This document shows, in pieces, positions 20,763 through 33,025 of a stretch of DNA of 64,000 nucleotides. The position numbers were made by a program, and so were the translations under genes. Origin of the DNA: Trifolium pratense (lineage: Eukaryota > Streptophyta > Magnoliopsida > Fabales > Fabaceae); the NCBI RefSeq assembly GCF_020283565.1, contig NC_060059.1, positions 15,197,501 to 15,261,500 on the forward strand, written 5' to 3'. A model generated the notes under the pieces. That model was not told where the DNA came from. It was given only the letters and a program-made list of their open reading frames with translations, and ran no database searches. Within the stretch, counting starts at the first letter, position 1. Each line of letters starts with the position of its first letter.

Positions 20763-23695
20763 CTACCTATCCAAATAACATGGAAGAACATCAAAATGTT
20801 TTAAATGCTATAATTCAGTTTGATGAATGCAAGAAAGCCCTTTTTGATATGGGGCCTCTGAAATCACCTGGGGAAGATGGATATCCTGCTCTCTTTTTTC
20901 AACAAAATTGGGACATTATTGCTGACTCTCTTTTTCAATATGTTAACCAGGTTTGGCGTAATCCTTCTCTCATCTCTTCTATCAATAATACTTTACTTGT
21001 GTTAATTCCTAAAGTTGACAGACCTGAATTTGTTTCTCAATTTCGTCCTATAGCTTTGTGTAATGTTGTCTACAAAATTATCACTAAGGTTATTGTGAAT
21101 AGAATTAAGCCTGTGTTGGATGGGATCATATCTCCCTATCAATCTAGTTTCATCCCAGGGCGCACTATACATCATAATATCATAGTGGCACAGGAAATGG
21201 TGCATTCTATGGCTAGGATGAAAGGTAGTAAAATGTTTATGTCCATTAAAATTGATCTTGAAAAAGCTTATGATCGTCTAAATTGGAAATTTGTGGAAAA
21301 TTGTCTGAATGAATGTAAGTTTCCGCCTAACCTCATTAACATTATTCAACATTGTATTTCTTCCCCCTCTTTTAAAATTTTATGGAATGGTGAGAAAACA
21401 GATATGTTTACTCCTTCGAGAGGCATTAGACAAGGAGACCCTCTGTCTCCTTACCTTTTCGTCATTTGTATGGAACGACTGTCTCATATTATAGCTGATC
21501 AGGTGGATGCCCAGTATTGGAAACCAATGCGTGCAGGTAGGTATGGCCCTCAAATATCTCATCTTCTTTTTGCTGATGATCTTCTTTTGTTTGCAGAGGC
21601 TTCTATCGAGCAAGCACATTGTATTATGCATTGCCTCGATATTTTTTGTCAAGCTTCTGGACAAAAAATCAATAGTCAAAAAACAGAAATCTACTTCTCT
21701 AAAAATGTCGATCAACAGGTCAGGGAGGACATTTTACATCACACGGGTTATAAACAAATCAATAACATGGACAGGTATTTGGGGGCAAATATTAGTCCAG
21801 GCAGAGCTTCTAGGGGAAAGTTTAATAACATCATTGACAAAATACAAAACAAGTTGAGTGGATGGAAGCAACAATGTTTGAGCTTTGCAGGCAGACTTAC
21901 TCTATCTAAATCAGTTTTGAGCTCTATACCATACTATCATATGCAGTATGCCAAGCTCCCAAAAAACCTCTGTAATGAGATGGAAAAAATTCAAAGGAGT
22001 TTTTTATGGGGAGATACTGACCAATCTCGTAAACCCCATCTAGTTGGATGGGACATTTGTTGTCTCCCAAAGAATGAGGGTGGTCTAGGCATTAAGAGAC
22101 CTCAACATATAAATGACGCTTTTCTTATGAAAATGCTTTGGAATCTGATCAACAAACCAGATGACCTTTGGTGTAAGGTTCTTTATAATAAGTATGGAAG
22201 AAATAAGGACTTGAGAGTAACAATAAGCTCTCAACCCTATGACTCTCCTTTGTGGAAAGCTTTGACAGGTATTTGGGAAAAATTCCAGCAGAATATTGTG
22301 TGGCAGTTGGGAGATGGAAACAATATCAACTTTTGGTTGGATAAATGGACCCCGAGTGGAACTTCTTTGCTCTCTGTTACTAATCAAATTATTATTGACA
22401 CGACTCTTTCTGTGAGGGATGTGCTTACCCCCTCAGGAGAGTGGGATTTTGATTTCCTTACTTCTAATTTACCATCTAATTTTTCTTTTCAGGTTCTTGC
22501 TATCCCAGCACCTATGGACATAGACGGGAAAGACACAATTGGTTGGGGAGGGACCAACACTAGGAATTTCACAGTTAAAAGTGCTTATGAGAATCAAAAC
22601 ATTAGAGCTCAACCTATTGAGGGAGATTGGAAGGCCGTGTGGAGTTGGAAAGGACCTCATAGAATTCAAACTTTTATGTGGATGGCTGCTCATGATCGGT
22701 TGCTCACTAATTTTCGTAGGAGTAAATGGGGTGTTGGAGCTTCTCCCACATGCTCTAGATGTGACAGAGTCAATGAAACACTTATTCATGTTTTGAGGGA
22801 TTGCCCTGTTGCAACCCAAACCTGGATAAGGTTAGTCCCTTCAAATCAAATCATTAATTTTTTTTCTTCTTCTAATTGCAGTGAATGGATCTTCAAAAAC
22901 ATCAACCTTCAACTGCAAGATATCCAGAATAGAAAGTGGAAAACAATTTTTATGGTGGCGTGCTGGCACATGTGGAAGTGGAGAAACCAAACGATTTTTG
23001 AAGATAACTTTCAACGTCCGACTGACCCAACCTACATGATTATCAAGATGGCTGAAGACATAGACAAGTGCATCCACCATCCTCTGAATATTCGCCAATG
23101 TGACACTATTTTCATTGGATGGAAAAAACCCCGAGAAGGGTGGATTAAGCTTAACTGTGATGGAGCCTACAAGGATTCTTTGGGTTTAGCTGGTTGTGGT
23201 GGACTCTTTCGAAATTCAGATGGCAGATGGATTAAAGGATACTCGCGTAAAATAAGAACTTGTGACGCTCTCTCCGCTGAAATGTGGGGAATGTACTTGG
23301 GAATGCAACTTGGTTGGAGACAAGGTTTCTACCATCTTCAGGTGGAAAGTGACTCAAAAAGTCTGGTTGATATGATCACGGGGAAAGTTAAATTCAATGG
23401 TAATCCGCCTACCTAGGTGCGTCGTATACAAGAGCTTTTAAAGTTGGATTGGCAGGTGCAATTCAATCATACTTGGCGAGAGGGAAATAGAAGTGCTGAT
23501 TGGCTGGCTAATTTCAGCTTTTCTCTAAATTCTTTTAATATTCATGTTATGGAGACTCCTCCAAATGAGGTTTCGAGTCTTCTTTTTGATGACTTTTCTG
23601 GGGCTTGCATGCCTAGAAATTTTCATGTAACTCTATAGTTGTTTTCTTTTTGGGCGTTAGCCCTCTTTTACTACCAAAAAAAAAAAAAAAAAAAA
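20763..23695 (+). mobile_element. LINE, 5' part missing, unit 2
   Basis: L1-type LINE from the SIRE LTR edge to the poly(A) run at about 23676-23695. The endonuclease-coding 5' part is absent, probably because the copy is the right half of a LINE split by SIRE. A CTACC string after the LTR (20763-20767) is a candidate 5-bp target duplication. Confidence 0.85.
20780..23638 (+). pseudogene. LINE RT-RNase H reading frame, unit 2, with nonsense codon
   Basis: The first ATG is 20780 (MEEHQNVLNAIIQ); the frame is also open upstream into the SIRE LTR from a non-ATG codon. It holds RT (FADDLLLF), a zf-RVT-like cysteine region and RNase H. TAG at 23414-23416 replaces the TTG of units 1 and 3, removing the last 74 residues including the end of RNase H. 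The original stop is 23636-23638. Confidence 0.9.
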
Positions 23696-24167
23696 GAAAT
23701 CAGGCCCAAGTAAGACAGTTAAACAACATTCACTAAACTATACAAAGCCATAAGCTACAGCTTCTCCTGTCGGAACTTTTGACACACATAGATACTACAG
23801 TGTGTGTGTGTGTGTGTGTGACACACATAATAACTGTGTTTTGGATGTTTCAACCGTGTATATATTGTGAATGCAATATTTATTTGCTGCCATTTTTTGA
23901 TTTGGGATCAACTGTGTATGAATGCAATATTTATTTGCTGCCATTTTTTGATTTGGGAACCTCAACTGTGAAAGCTAGGTACTTGACCCTCTATGATTGA
24001 CGACATTAGTTCTCTCTTTCACCCTGGAGTCCATTTACTCCTAGCCGAGAAGGTAGGATCAGTAAAGACATGTGCATGGTTACCAACACTGATTGAAGTT
24101 TAACCAATGCCTTCTTTTTTGGTCACTAGACAACCAATGCCTTAATAGACTAGAATTTAAGTCACCG

Positions 24168-24239
<72 letters not shown>

Positions 24240-26613
24240 CTGTTTTAAAATGAAATTAATGAGTATAGAACTATACATATAAATACTCTGAACTAAACCA
24301 AAATTTAACATGTAGTGATCAGAAGCCCCACTGTTGTATTTACCAATAGCTTGGGTTGATGATAACTACGATGAAATTAGTTAAAATTTGCTTACATTTG
24401 AGTTTACAAATTTTTTTTTGGTTTACTAGAAGAAGTTTTGGAATCCTTATGAAAATTAATATTAAACACCTTATTCTAAACTGGAAAGACTATTATGGAA
24501 GTCGGGGAACTAATGACTTCATGACACCAATTTTTTAAGTCCTATACGGGTGATTGCTTTTCTAAGCGATTACCACAATGCCATGGCAAATGGAATTTTG
24601 AAACTGGAGAATTAAGTAGATCCATTGCGATTGTCCAAAGTTTGTGCGATATGGTGGAATTGGTAGTGCTAATGGTTGGAACATTTTGACGACGATTAAG
24701 GCATAAAGCATTGCTTGCATTGGAGTGGGAAATTAGAATAATAGGAAGCGAATAAATGTGCGGATATCCTTATTAATATGGGATATGAGTTTAATTTGTG
24801 CATCAGTTTTTATAATCACCTCCCCAATAGGTGGTTCAGGAGATGTAGCTGACGACGTTAGGGGTGTATCTACACCTTGATTAGTTGCTTTGTAATTTAT
24901 TTATTTGTTGGTTACTATATAGCCAACTAAGGACTTTTTATAGCTTGAGTTGATTTTTTTGTCTAAGAGTTGGTTTTAATTAGAGTGTAATTTGATATTT
25001 CATGATCTATGTTAGTTGCTGGTTTTATTCGAATAAGTACACAAGTGCCAAACTGTGGAATTTTAATGTGTCTATTAAAGAATCCTGGTAAGAAATGCTC
25101 TAACGTGCTGCAGCATGATGGTAAATATAGTCGATGATGAGAAATTGTTGATGTACTTATTTGTAACTTGTAAGGTTGCTCAATTGGTCGTGTTGATGCA
25201 GATTAAGGCAGCGTATGACGGTGACCAGCAAAAATAATTTGCTCCAAGTTTTGAAAGTACAAACTCTATTCACAACAATATCAAATTTTAAATTTATGGC
25301 TCATAGTTTATAAGCTCGCATTGAAGAGAAAAAAAATACATATTTATTAATATTTTTTTATGAGCTTATAGTTTACTCTGATAAGCTAATTCAATTAGTT
25401 TATAATTTATTTATTTTTATTTCAATTTTACTTTTATTATCTTATTTGAAAAAAATTAAATATTGTCCACAAATTCTAGCTCAACCGGTAGAAATGTTAA
25501 AATTGCTAGTGTCGAACGTCAGGATCGGGGTTTGAACCCCTATCACTCCACTTTGTATGTGTAAGTTTTCAACGGCTTTGTCATTTCGTCTATCAACAAA
25601 AAAAATTAAATATTAACCAATTGTAATGCGATTAGCATATTAATTACCAATTGGTAGGGACATATTAATTAATATGCTTAATATTAATTTTTTTTGTCAA
25701 CCGCTAAGGACCTCATAATAATTTTACCTCTATTATCAATTGAGCTAAACTCACATAAACTTTTTTTTTTATTAATATTAATTAAATCTAAATACCTATT
25801 TTTATAAGAAAAATGTATATGTTGTTGTTATAAACTAAATAATTTGGATAAACTAGTTTTACATTGTCATTATTTTAAAAATTGTGGTTACAATGTCGGC
25901 TTACATATCGTAAAACTATTTTATCTAGACATTGTTATTCTTATTTTATATAGACGAAATGACAAATTATTATAAACTCACATACACAAAATAAGTGAAC
26001 TAAAGTTCAAACTTTGTTTATGATAACAATTTCAGTATTTTACCAGTTAAGCTAGGATGATTTAAGATGATTTATAGACATATGCATTGTTATGCTATTA
26101 GGCTACGTTTAGATTTTTAGAAAAAAAACAAAATAAAATAGAGTGATAAATAATTAGGTTTCATTGTTCGAGTTCGTAAAAAATAGTTAAGATAGAGTAA
26201 AATATTGTGGAATTAATCTCATTACATACCATCCAATCCTCCAATTTTGTTATATTTTGGATACAAAAGGAGCCGAAACCAAAAGGAAAAAGAGACTACA
26301 GAGAGATGACTCCAGGGACGAATCCAGAAATTGATGAGACAGAGGGCCGAAAAATGTAATATTAAATGTTAAATAAGTAAAGTCTGAATTCAGTAGAAAG
26401 ATGATTAAGTAAAGTCTAACAAAAAAAATTTCCTTCAAAAAATTGATAGTATAATTTTAAAAGTAGTGCATTTCATTTTTATTTCCTTAATCATTGTCCT
26501 AAAAACACTATTTAACATGACTAAGAAAGGAGGGAGTATAATCATTTTATTTAATATGACTACACATATATTATTAGTATTGTAAGACAATGAACAAGAG
26601 GGAGGAAGGGGCC
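23696..26613. other. Unit 2 spacer
   Basis: Copy of 11468-14354: TG microsatellite near 23800-23820, the 51-bp tandem repeat near 23870, a TA run of about 66 bp at 24170-24236, the RNase H relic near 24745 and SINE-like copies near 25467 and 25945. No gene seen. Confidence 0.75.
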
Positions 26614-26621
26614 CAAGCACC

Positions 26622-26874
26622 TAGAGCTGTAAAAAGGGCCTTAAGGGGCCGGCCCTTTAAGGGGCGGACCCACTTATTCCTGATTATTAATTTTATTTAA
26701 ATTTTAAACAATTTTTCTAGTGTCGTGAACTTATTCTCGTTTTCTTCAATCAGCACTGTCCACGATCGGCACCCTAAAAAAACTGTGTTTAAAATTTAAA
26801 TAAAATTAATAATCAGGAATAAGTGGGTCCGCCCCTTAAAGGGCCGGCCCCTTAAGGCCCTTTTTACAGCTCTA
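26622..26874. mobile_element. hAT-type MITE, unit 2
   Basis: Same 253-bp foldback element as at 14363, with the same flanking CAAGCACC duplications (26614-26621 and 26875-26882). The shared position shows it was present before units 1 and 2 separated. Confidence 0.88.
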
Positions 26875-27132
26875 CAAGCACCTGCTTGCCGCTGCCCAAG
26901 TCCGTCCCTGGATGACTCTGGGTTTTTTTTTTTTTTTACTAGATTCTGGGGTAGTTACCCCCATAACATAAGAGCTCAAACTCACGTGATATTGCTCATA
27001 CACACACATGTCCGACTCATCTTAACTTCCCAATCCATAGACCTACCTATAAGATAAACCAAAACACTTAATGCAGCAACCGTAAGTCTAGAACTGGTTT
27101 TCTTCTTTCTTCTTGTAAAAAAACCTAAAATA

Positions 27133-27561
27133 ATGGCAGCTTTTGAAGAATTGCCGGAAGGATGCATTGCCGCCATACTCTCACGTACAACTCCGCTTGA
27201 CGCAGGCAGACTTTCCCTCGTATCCAAGAGTTTCCTATCTGCTGCCTATTCCGATGCTGTATGGAATCAATCTCTCCCTTCCGATCCCCAATTCATCGAC
27301 TCCATCATCTCACAGTCTCCTTCCCTCGCTAACACTCCTACCAAAAAGGCGCTCTATCTCGCTCTCTCTGATCGCCCTATCATCGTCGACAACGGTAAAA
27401 AGGTCTTCATCTTCCTAACCTCCAATTTCTCGCATATTTGGGATTATTAATATAGTGAAAGTGATATCAACCTTTTGATTATTTAAGATGTTTAGTTTAG
27501 AATATGCTAATTAATAAGCCTTGGATGGATATTTTGAAATTCAGAGTTTTCAATTGGATAG
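27133..27561 (+). pseudogene. F-box/PP2-B-like exon 1 plus exon 2 stub, unit 2
   Basis: Exon 1 is 27133-27402 and encodes the same 90 residues as unit 1. The intron ends with CAG at 27544 and the 17-nt exon 2 stub is 27545-27561, followed by the truncated Tat LTR. Promoter elements are kept at 26983 and 27048. It cannot make the PP2 domain. Confidence 0.85.
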
Positions 27562-28038
27562 TGTTCTGGACTGGGCCAAGGGCTGGCCCAATCCCTTCTG
27601 CCCGACATTTGGGGCACAACCTAATAAGGGGAGACTTCCCCGACACGTCAGCCAATGACGTGTCCTGCTCGACATAACGGATAGGCAGCACGTTAAACAC
27701 GTGCTCATCTACCCATGCATGTTGATCCACTCCGTCATAGCTTAACTGCTAAGCAGCACGTTTAACACGTGCTCATTCACCCAACCATATCCGTCACGGA
27801 GCTTATCCCTTACCCGCGAATAGCGGAACGGCTCCAACCAAGATAGAGGCAAATAACGGCCTTCCCCTACGATATAGGGACTATCTTGGCAGTTGAGTCT
27901 ATTGGGCCGGTTATCCCGGCCCAATAGACCAACCTTTGGCCCAGCGCTGGGGGCACTATATAAGCTCTCCTAGACAGGAGAGCCAGGTATTCTGAATCAT
28001 TCTGCATTCTACTTTCTCTCTCTTCTCTTGTATCTCTC
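27562..28038 (+). repeat. Truncated Tat 5' LTR, unit 2, second duplication junction
   Basis: 477 bp with the same right break as unit 1, joined to the same SIRE base at 28039. It has only a few substitutions relative to unit 1, including GAGGGCACT to GGGGGCACT near the TATA box (27957-27963). Confidence 0.92.
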
Positions 28039-28068
28039 ATTAGTTCCTACCCTTACCCAAACTCCATC

Positions 28069-30705
28069 ATGGCTGGTTCTTCATCTTCTTCAACAACAAA
28101 GATCCCTCCGTTTATGTTCAGACACCTTCAGATTGTTGGGAACGAGATGAAATTCCCAGAATCTCAACTGACGTTACTACCTGAGAAGATGGTCGATTTT
28201 GAAAGTCTAAAGGAAAATGGGTATGATGTGAAGCCGTACTTCTCTGCTCAAGGATGGAATAAGTATTTTGATATGCTGAATGGTCCCATTTATCCAGATC
28301 TTTTGAAGAAATTCTGGATGAAAGCAAGAGTATTTACAAAGTTTGAAGCTAAGCAAGAAGAACTTGCAGCAATCGAAAGAGATCCTAGTCTGAAAGGAAA
28401 AACTAGGAAGGAGATGGGTCTTTTGGAGTTCACTGGTACACAGATTAGGTCTAACATCTGTGGTATCAATCTTACCTTCTCTCCAATTCACTTCAATGCT
28501 TTGTTGGGTTTGGACAACTCTGGTTTGGTGCTGGATGATTTTGAAAAGGATACAAGATTCAGAGACGAACTTCTGCACAGGATGTGCATTGATATGAAGT
28601 TGAAGGGAAAGGTTAAAGGATTGACAGATGAGTGCAGGGTTCTATTCAAGATTATTTTGTCAACTATCAGTCCAAGAGTTGGTGGTACTGATACTATTTC
28701 ATGGCCTCATCGTCATTTAATTTACTTTCTTCTGACTGAAAGGAAAGTAAATCTGGGTAAATATTTCTTTGAGAGGATCTGTGAAGCCATCTTCTCAAGC
28801 AAGTCTCAGAGGAAAACAACCATTGTTTATCCTAGACTACTTTCAGATCTTCTCTTCCAAGGTCACATTGTTCAGAATCTGAAGAAGTTCTATCCAGAAC
28901 TTATGGCTCAGAAGCTCTCGCCAGAAGTTCTGAATGCAAGCTTCTTAACAAAGATGCACTTAATCGACACCAAGCTGGTTCAACCTAAACAAGCATTTAG
29001 AGTTAGTCTGGAAGATCGCTTGTATGTGGATGGATATCCAGTAATCTCTGAAATGGATGCTGAGCACATCATTCAAGATTACCTGAAAGTTCTTAAGGAT
29101 GAAGGTTATAATGTTGATAGGAGTATGGTCCCTCCAGCTCCTGTAAACATGTATAATCCTAAGAGGAAACCTAAGAGGAAAGCTGAACAAGTTAAACCAG
29201 ATCTTCTTGCTCAGAAGAAGGTTAAAGTAGAAGAAGCTGTTGCTGAGCAAAGAACAAAAAGGAAACATGAAGCTTTGTCTGGAAAAGCTACTGCAACTTC
29301 ATCAAAGAAGCCAATTGTTGTTGATGATGAAGAGGAAAGTGAAGAAAGTGACTCCTCTGAATCTCAGTCTGATTCAGAAACTGAGTCTGATGAAGAAACT
29401 CTGAATCCTAGGATGCATCAGAAACATGTCCCTGATCCTAAAGGTAAATCTCCTCAGTACATCTTTAATGAAGCTGAAATTGGAATAGGGTTTACCAAAC
29501 CACTTAGAACTATTCTTCCTGACATTTCACCTTCTGATAACCCTCTTTCTGAACTAGAAAAACACCTGAGCCCTGACCCCCTCAATAATCAGCCTCTCAC
29601 TCATGAAACCCACAAATCTTCCTCATCTCCTAAACCAAAATCACCTCTACCTCAACCTCAACCACAAAAACAATCACCTGACATTCCACCATCTGAACCT
29701 CAACCAGATATTCCAACTGCTGAACAAACATCTCCCACCAAACAACTCTCTCCACATAAATCTCCTGATCCAACCCCTGAACACAAATCTCCTGAACCAT
29801 CACCTGAACACATTTATCCTGAATCAACATCTGACATCTCTTCCTCTGAATCAACCCCTGAACCTAATCCTAATCCACGCATTCATACTTGTGCCCCTAA
29901 CACTTCAGAAGCAGAAGTTGTTATCATTGACAACCCTGCTAATGAACCAACAAAACTCTCTACCATTCCCAATATCTCACCCTCATCCTCTGACCCTTTT
30001 GGTAACCTCTCCAATCAGCTGTATGATGATTTACTTAGGTTATCCCATATTCAGGACAAGTTTTTGGTGTGTCCCTCTGATGTGGATCTGGAGGTGTCAC
30101 TAATCAAAGCTAGGATCTGCAATGCTCTGGATGCAATGGGTGATGAAATCAAGACCGTGATTGGGAAACGGGATTTGGATTTGGTACATCTGCTGAAGGT
30201 CAGCTTAGCAAGAGCTAGTTTGAAACGACTGACTGGGTTTAATCATGAAGAGCATGAGCGTGCTAAGCTTGCTGCTATTGCTGCTACTGCAAGGCATATG
30301 TCTGCTTTTAAGGAATGCTGGGTGGATTCTAAGCTTTTCAAGAGTCTTGAGGATCAAAGGATTGAGAATGAACGTCTAGCTGAAGCTGCTGCAAGACTTG
30401 CTGAAGAAATCCCTGAGCTGAACCAAGAGGATGATCAAGATGCTGATATTCTGATGATTGATTATCCAGAGGAAGGTGAACCCTCCTCTGATAAAGGCAA
30501 GGCACCTTTGGTTGAAGATCAAGCACCTGTGGTTGTTGATCAGCTGCAGATTTTTCAAGAAGCTCTGAGGGAACAACAAGAAGGTTTGGAAAGGCAAAGG
30601 ACAGCTCACCTCAATTTGGAATCTAAAGTGGATGGTCTTGTTTCCAACGTGGGGTCTCTGAATGACAAATTTGACCAGCTCTTAGCCTTTCTCAACAAAC
30701 CTTAG
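28069..30705 (+). CDS. SIRE envelope-like protein, unit 3
   Basis: An 878-aa copy of the 15806 protein. Five amino-acid differences are visible (for example IPPFMF for IPLFMF, NEMKFP for NEMEFP, TKQLSP for TKQPSP) against one silent change by eye, all but the silent one being transitions. That ratio suggests neutral drift since the duplication, although neither copy has been broken. It too lies just downstream of a Tat LTR TATA box. Confidence 0.85.
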   Translation: MAGSSSSSTTKIPPFMFRHLQIVGNEMKFPESQLTLLPEKMVDFESLKENGYDVKPYFSAQGWNKYFDMLNGPIYPDLLKKFWMKARVFTKFEAKQEELAAIERDPSLKGKTRKEMGLLEFTGTQIRSNICGINLTFSPIHFNALLGLDNSGLVLDDFEKDTRFRDELLHRMCIDMKLKGKVKGLTDECRVLFKIILSTISPRVGGTDTISWPHRHLIYFLLTERKVNLGKYFFERICEAIFSSKSQRKTTIVYPRLLSDLLFQGHIVQNLKKFYPELMAQKLSPEVLNASFLTKMHLIDTKLVQPKQAFRVSLEDRLYVDGYPVISEMDAEHIIQDYLKVLKDEGYNVDRSMVPPAPVNMYNPKRKPKRKAEQVKPDLLAQKKVKVEEAVAEQRTKRKHEALSGKATATSSKKPIVVDDEEESEESDSSESQSDSETESDEETLNPRMHQKHVPDPKGKSPQYIFNEAEIGIGFTKPLRTILPDISPSDNPLSELEKHLSPDPLNNQPLTHETHKSSSSPKPKSPLPQPQPQKQSPDIPPSEPQPDIPTAEQTSPTKQLSPHKSPDPTPEHKSPEPSPEHIYPESTSDISSSESTPEPNPNPRIHTCAPNTSEAEVVIIDNPANEPTKLSTIPNISPSSSDPFGNLSNQLYDDLLRLSHIQDKFLVCPSDVDLEVSLIKARICNALDAMGDEIKTVIGKRDLDLVHLLKVSLARASLKRLTGFNHEEHERAKLAAIAATARHMSAFKECWVDSKLFKSLEDQRIENERLAEAAARLAEEIPELNQEDDQDADILMIDYPEEGEPSSDKGKAPLVEDQAPVVVDQLQIFQEALREQQEGLERQRTAHLNLESKVDGLVSNVGSLNDKFDQLLAFLNKP

Positions 30706-31929
30706 GATTCTTTGCACTTTATGTCTTTCATGATATTTATATTCTGAACTTGATATTCATATTTTTTTTTACTTTATTTTTATATTGTCTGAACAATTTT
30801 TATTTTGCTTTTAACTTAGTTATGTGGTTTGTTATTTTTTTTGTGTGCTAATTTTCTTTGATAAACAAGAACATAAGAACACAAGATGAATTTAAAAGAA
30901 AATTTTTATTAATGATCTAACAATGTTGAGTACATTGGTAAAAAGAAAAAGACGACCTAATCCTAGTCAGATGGATAATACTCAGAAGAAATCTCAGATT
31001 TCTCCTCAGCATCCTCTGATGAAATTTCTATGGGATCTGGGTTCTGCTCTTCTTCTTCTTCTTGTTCTTCTTCTGGAACATAGCCAGCCAAGAACTCAAC
31101 ATAGTCAGCATCATCTTCATTTTCTTCAGCTTCAGAATCTGATGAAATGATTATAATCTCAGCATCTTGTGGTTTCTTGTCGTCTTCTTTATCTTTCTCA
31201 TCTTTTTCGCGTTTTTCTTCTTATTTCTTTCTCCGAAACTCTGCAATACGTGAACTAAACCTTCTCATTCTTCTTGATCTTTCTTGATATACTCGTTTAT
31301 TATTGTTTTTATGTGAAGAAGGTATGTTAACTCGTTCACCTTTTATAAACTTTTTAGCGCGTTGTTTTTTGTTTTTGAAATAAATTCACCTTTGTAACAA
31401 CCACTCTTCTTCTTTGACTGTCTTGGTTATCTAAATTTTTTTTTTACTTTTTGATAATGACAAAAGGGGGAGTAGTTACGCATTAATTGATAAGTGATAA
31501 GTTTCAAAGCTGAAACCACGCTCTCGTTTTTATCTATTAAGCTTACGCTTTTATCCATTAAGTTAAAAGTTGTTACTTTTAAGTTGTTTTTCGTATTTCA
31601 ATGTGGAGACTAAGTTAGTTGAAACTGAAATAAATTTCATAAGTAAGGATAAGTTAAGAGTGCAATTTTAACTTAGCCTTATGAGACTTAGGGGGAGAGC
31701 TTGCAAACCTCTCACTCTGAAGAAAGATATGAAATTTGTTTTATTCCAAATTATCTTAATCTTATACTAAATTAAAATGTCATGGATAAAACTTAAAGCT
31801 CAGGCTTTAAGGAGTATCAATCTTAGGGGGAGCTTGCAAACCTCATAAACCTAAGAGAAACATGATAAGTTAATTTAACAACAATTGTCAATTAATACTT
31901 ATGTTTGTCATCATCAAAAAGGGGGAGAT
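30706..31929 (+). other. SIRE 3' untranslated region, unit 3
   Basis: Copy of 18443-19665 with the repeated GGGGGAG tracts. The antisense frame is at 30963-31268 on the minus strand, with the same in-frame stop. Confidence 0.7.
30963..31268 (-). pseudogene. Antisense acidic reading frame, unit 3
   Basis: Duplicate of 18700-19005. Because the copies arose by recent duplication, their similarity is not independent evidence of selection. Confidence 0.35.
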
Positions 31930-33025
31930 TGTTGGAACAAAATTGATTTAAAAATGTTTGCCCCTAAATCTATTAAAGTTTTGATGATAACAAAGTATTA
32001 ATAAACAATTGGAAGGACTAAAAATTTAATTTAAGTGTGCAGGACTTAGATTCAATTAAGCTCTGATTGAAGATCAGAAGATAAGGACTTCAGAAGTTTG
32101 TAAGCACTCAGAAGATCGTATAACTCAGAAGTTGTACTTCTCAGACGATGAAGTCTTCAGAACTTCTTAAGGTCTTAGCTTCATCAAACTCTGATGATCT
32201 TCTTGAAGTTTGTAAAGATTCTCTTTTGCAAGTCAACTCTTCTACCAATGAAGAAAAGGACCTTTCAAGCCTGATCAGAACAGCTAATCTCTTTCTGTCT
32301 GTTCTCTTTTGAGAACGTGGGTCATCAGTTGTGTTAGCTGAATAAGGAAAGTCTTCTCTGCAGTAGTCAAAGTACCTGAAACTCTTACTTAGTTTTGGAT
32401 ACAACCAAACTGTATCAAGACAGGCTGCTTGAAGACAAAAGGTTATCTACTTCAACGGTCATCTTTGCAACGACTCTTTCCTAGTCGTATATATACTAAA
32501 GGAATCAGTTGTAATTATAATTATCAAGGATTATTATCACGCACGAACAAACTCTGAATTCCTCATACAAAGCTCTGAACCTCTGAACTGTGTTGTTGCA
32601 CATTTAGTTCAAATATTTAGTATTTGTTCTTCTAGGTTCTGACTAAGAGTTGTTGTATACTTTCCATTACTTTATTATATCTAGTACTTGAGGTAACTTA
32701 AGCTTGTGTGCTTAAGTGTGAAGTCTTAAGCTTGTGTGCTTGAGCATTGTTGAGAAGTCTCTTGCTTGTGTGCTTGAGCAATTGTAATCTTGTGTGTTTA
32801 TAGTGAAATCCCTTGGAAGTGCAAGGGGACTGGACTACTCTCGTTTTGTGAGAGGAACCAGTATAAATTGCTTGTGTGATCTCTCTCTCTCTCAACTTGT
32901 TTTATTGTGTTATTTATCCGCTGCTGTTGTAGTTAAGTTAAGAACTTGAAAAAGTTTTAAACTTGACTAAAACACAATTCAACCCCCCCCCCTCCCCCCC
33001 CCCTTCTTGTGTTTTCACACCTTCA
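31930..33025 (+). repeat. SIRE 3' LTR, unit 3
   Basis: 1,096 bp, nearly identical to 19666-20762. The C tract reads C10-T-C10 here against C9-T-C12 in unit 2. Confidence 0.8.

Larger units (their letters stand above)
28039..33025 (+). mobile_element. 3' half of SIRE element, unit 3
   Basis: Second copy of 15776-20762 with the same junction, ORF, untranslated region and LTR. Confidence 0.85.
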
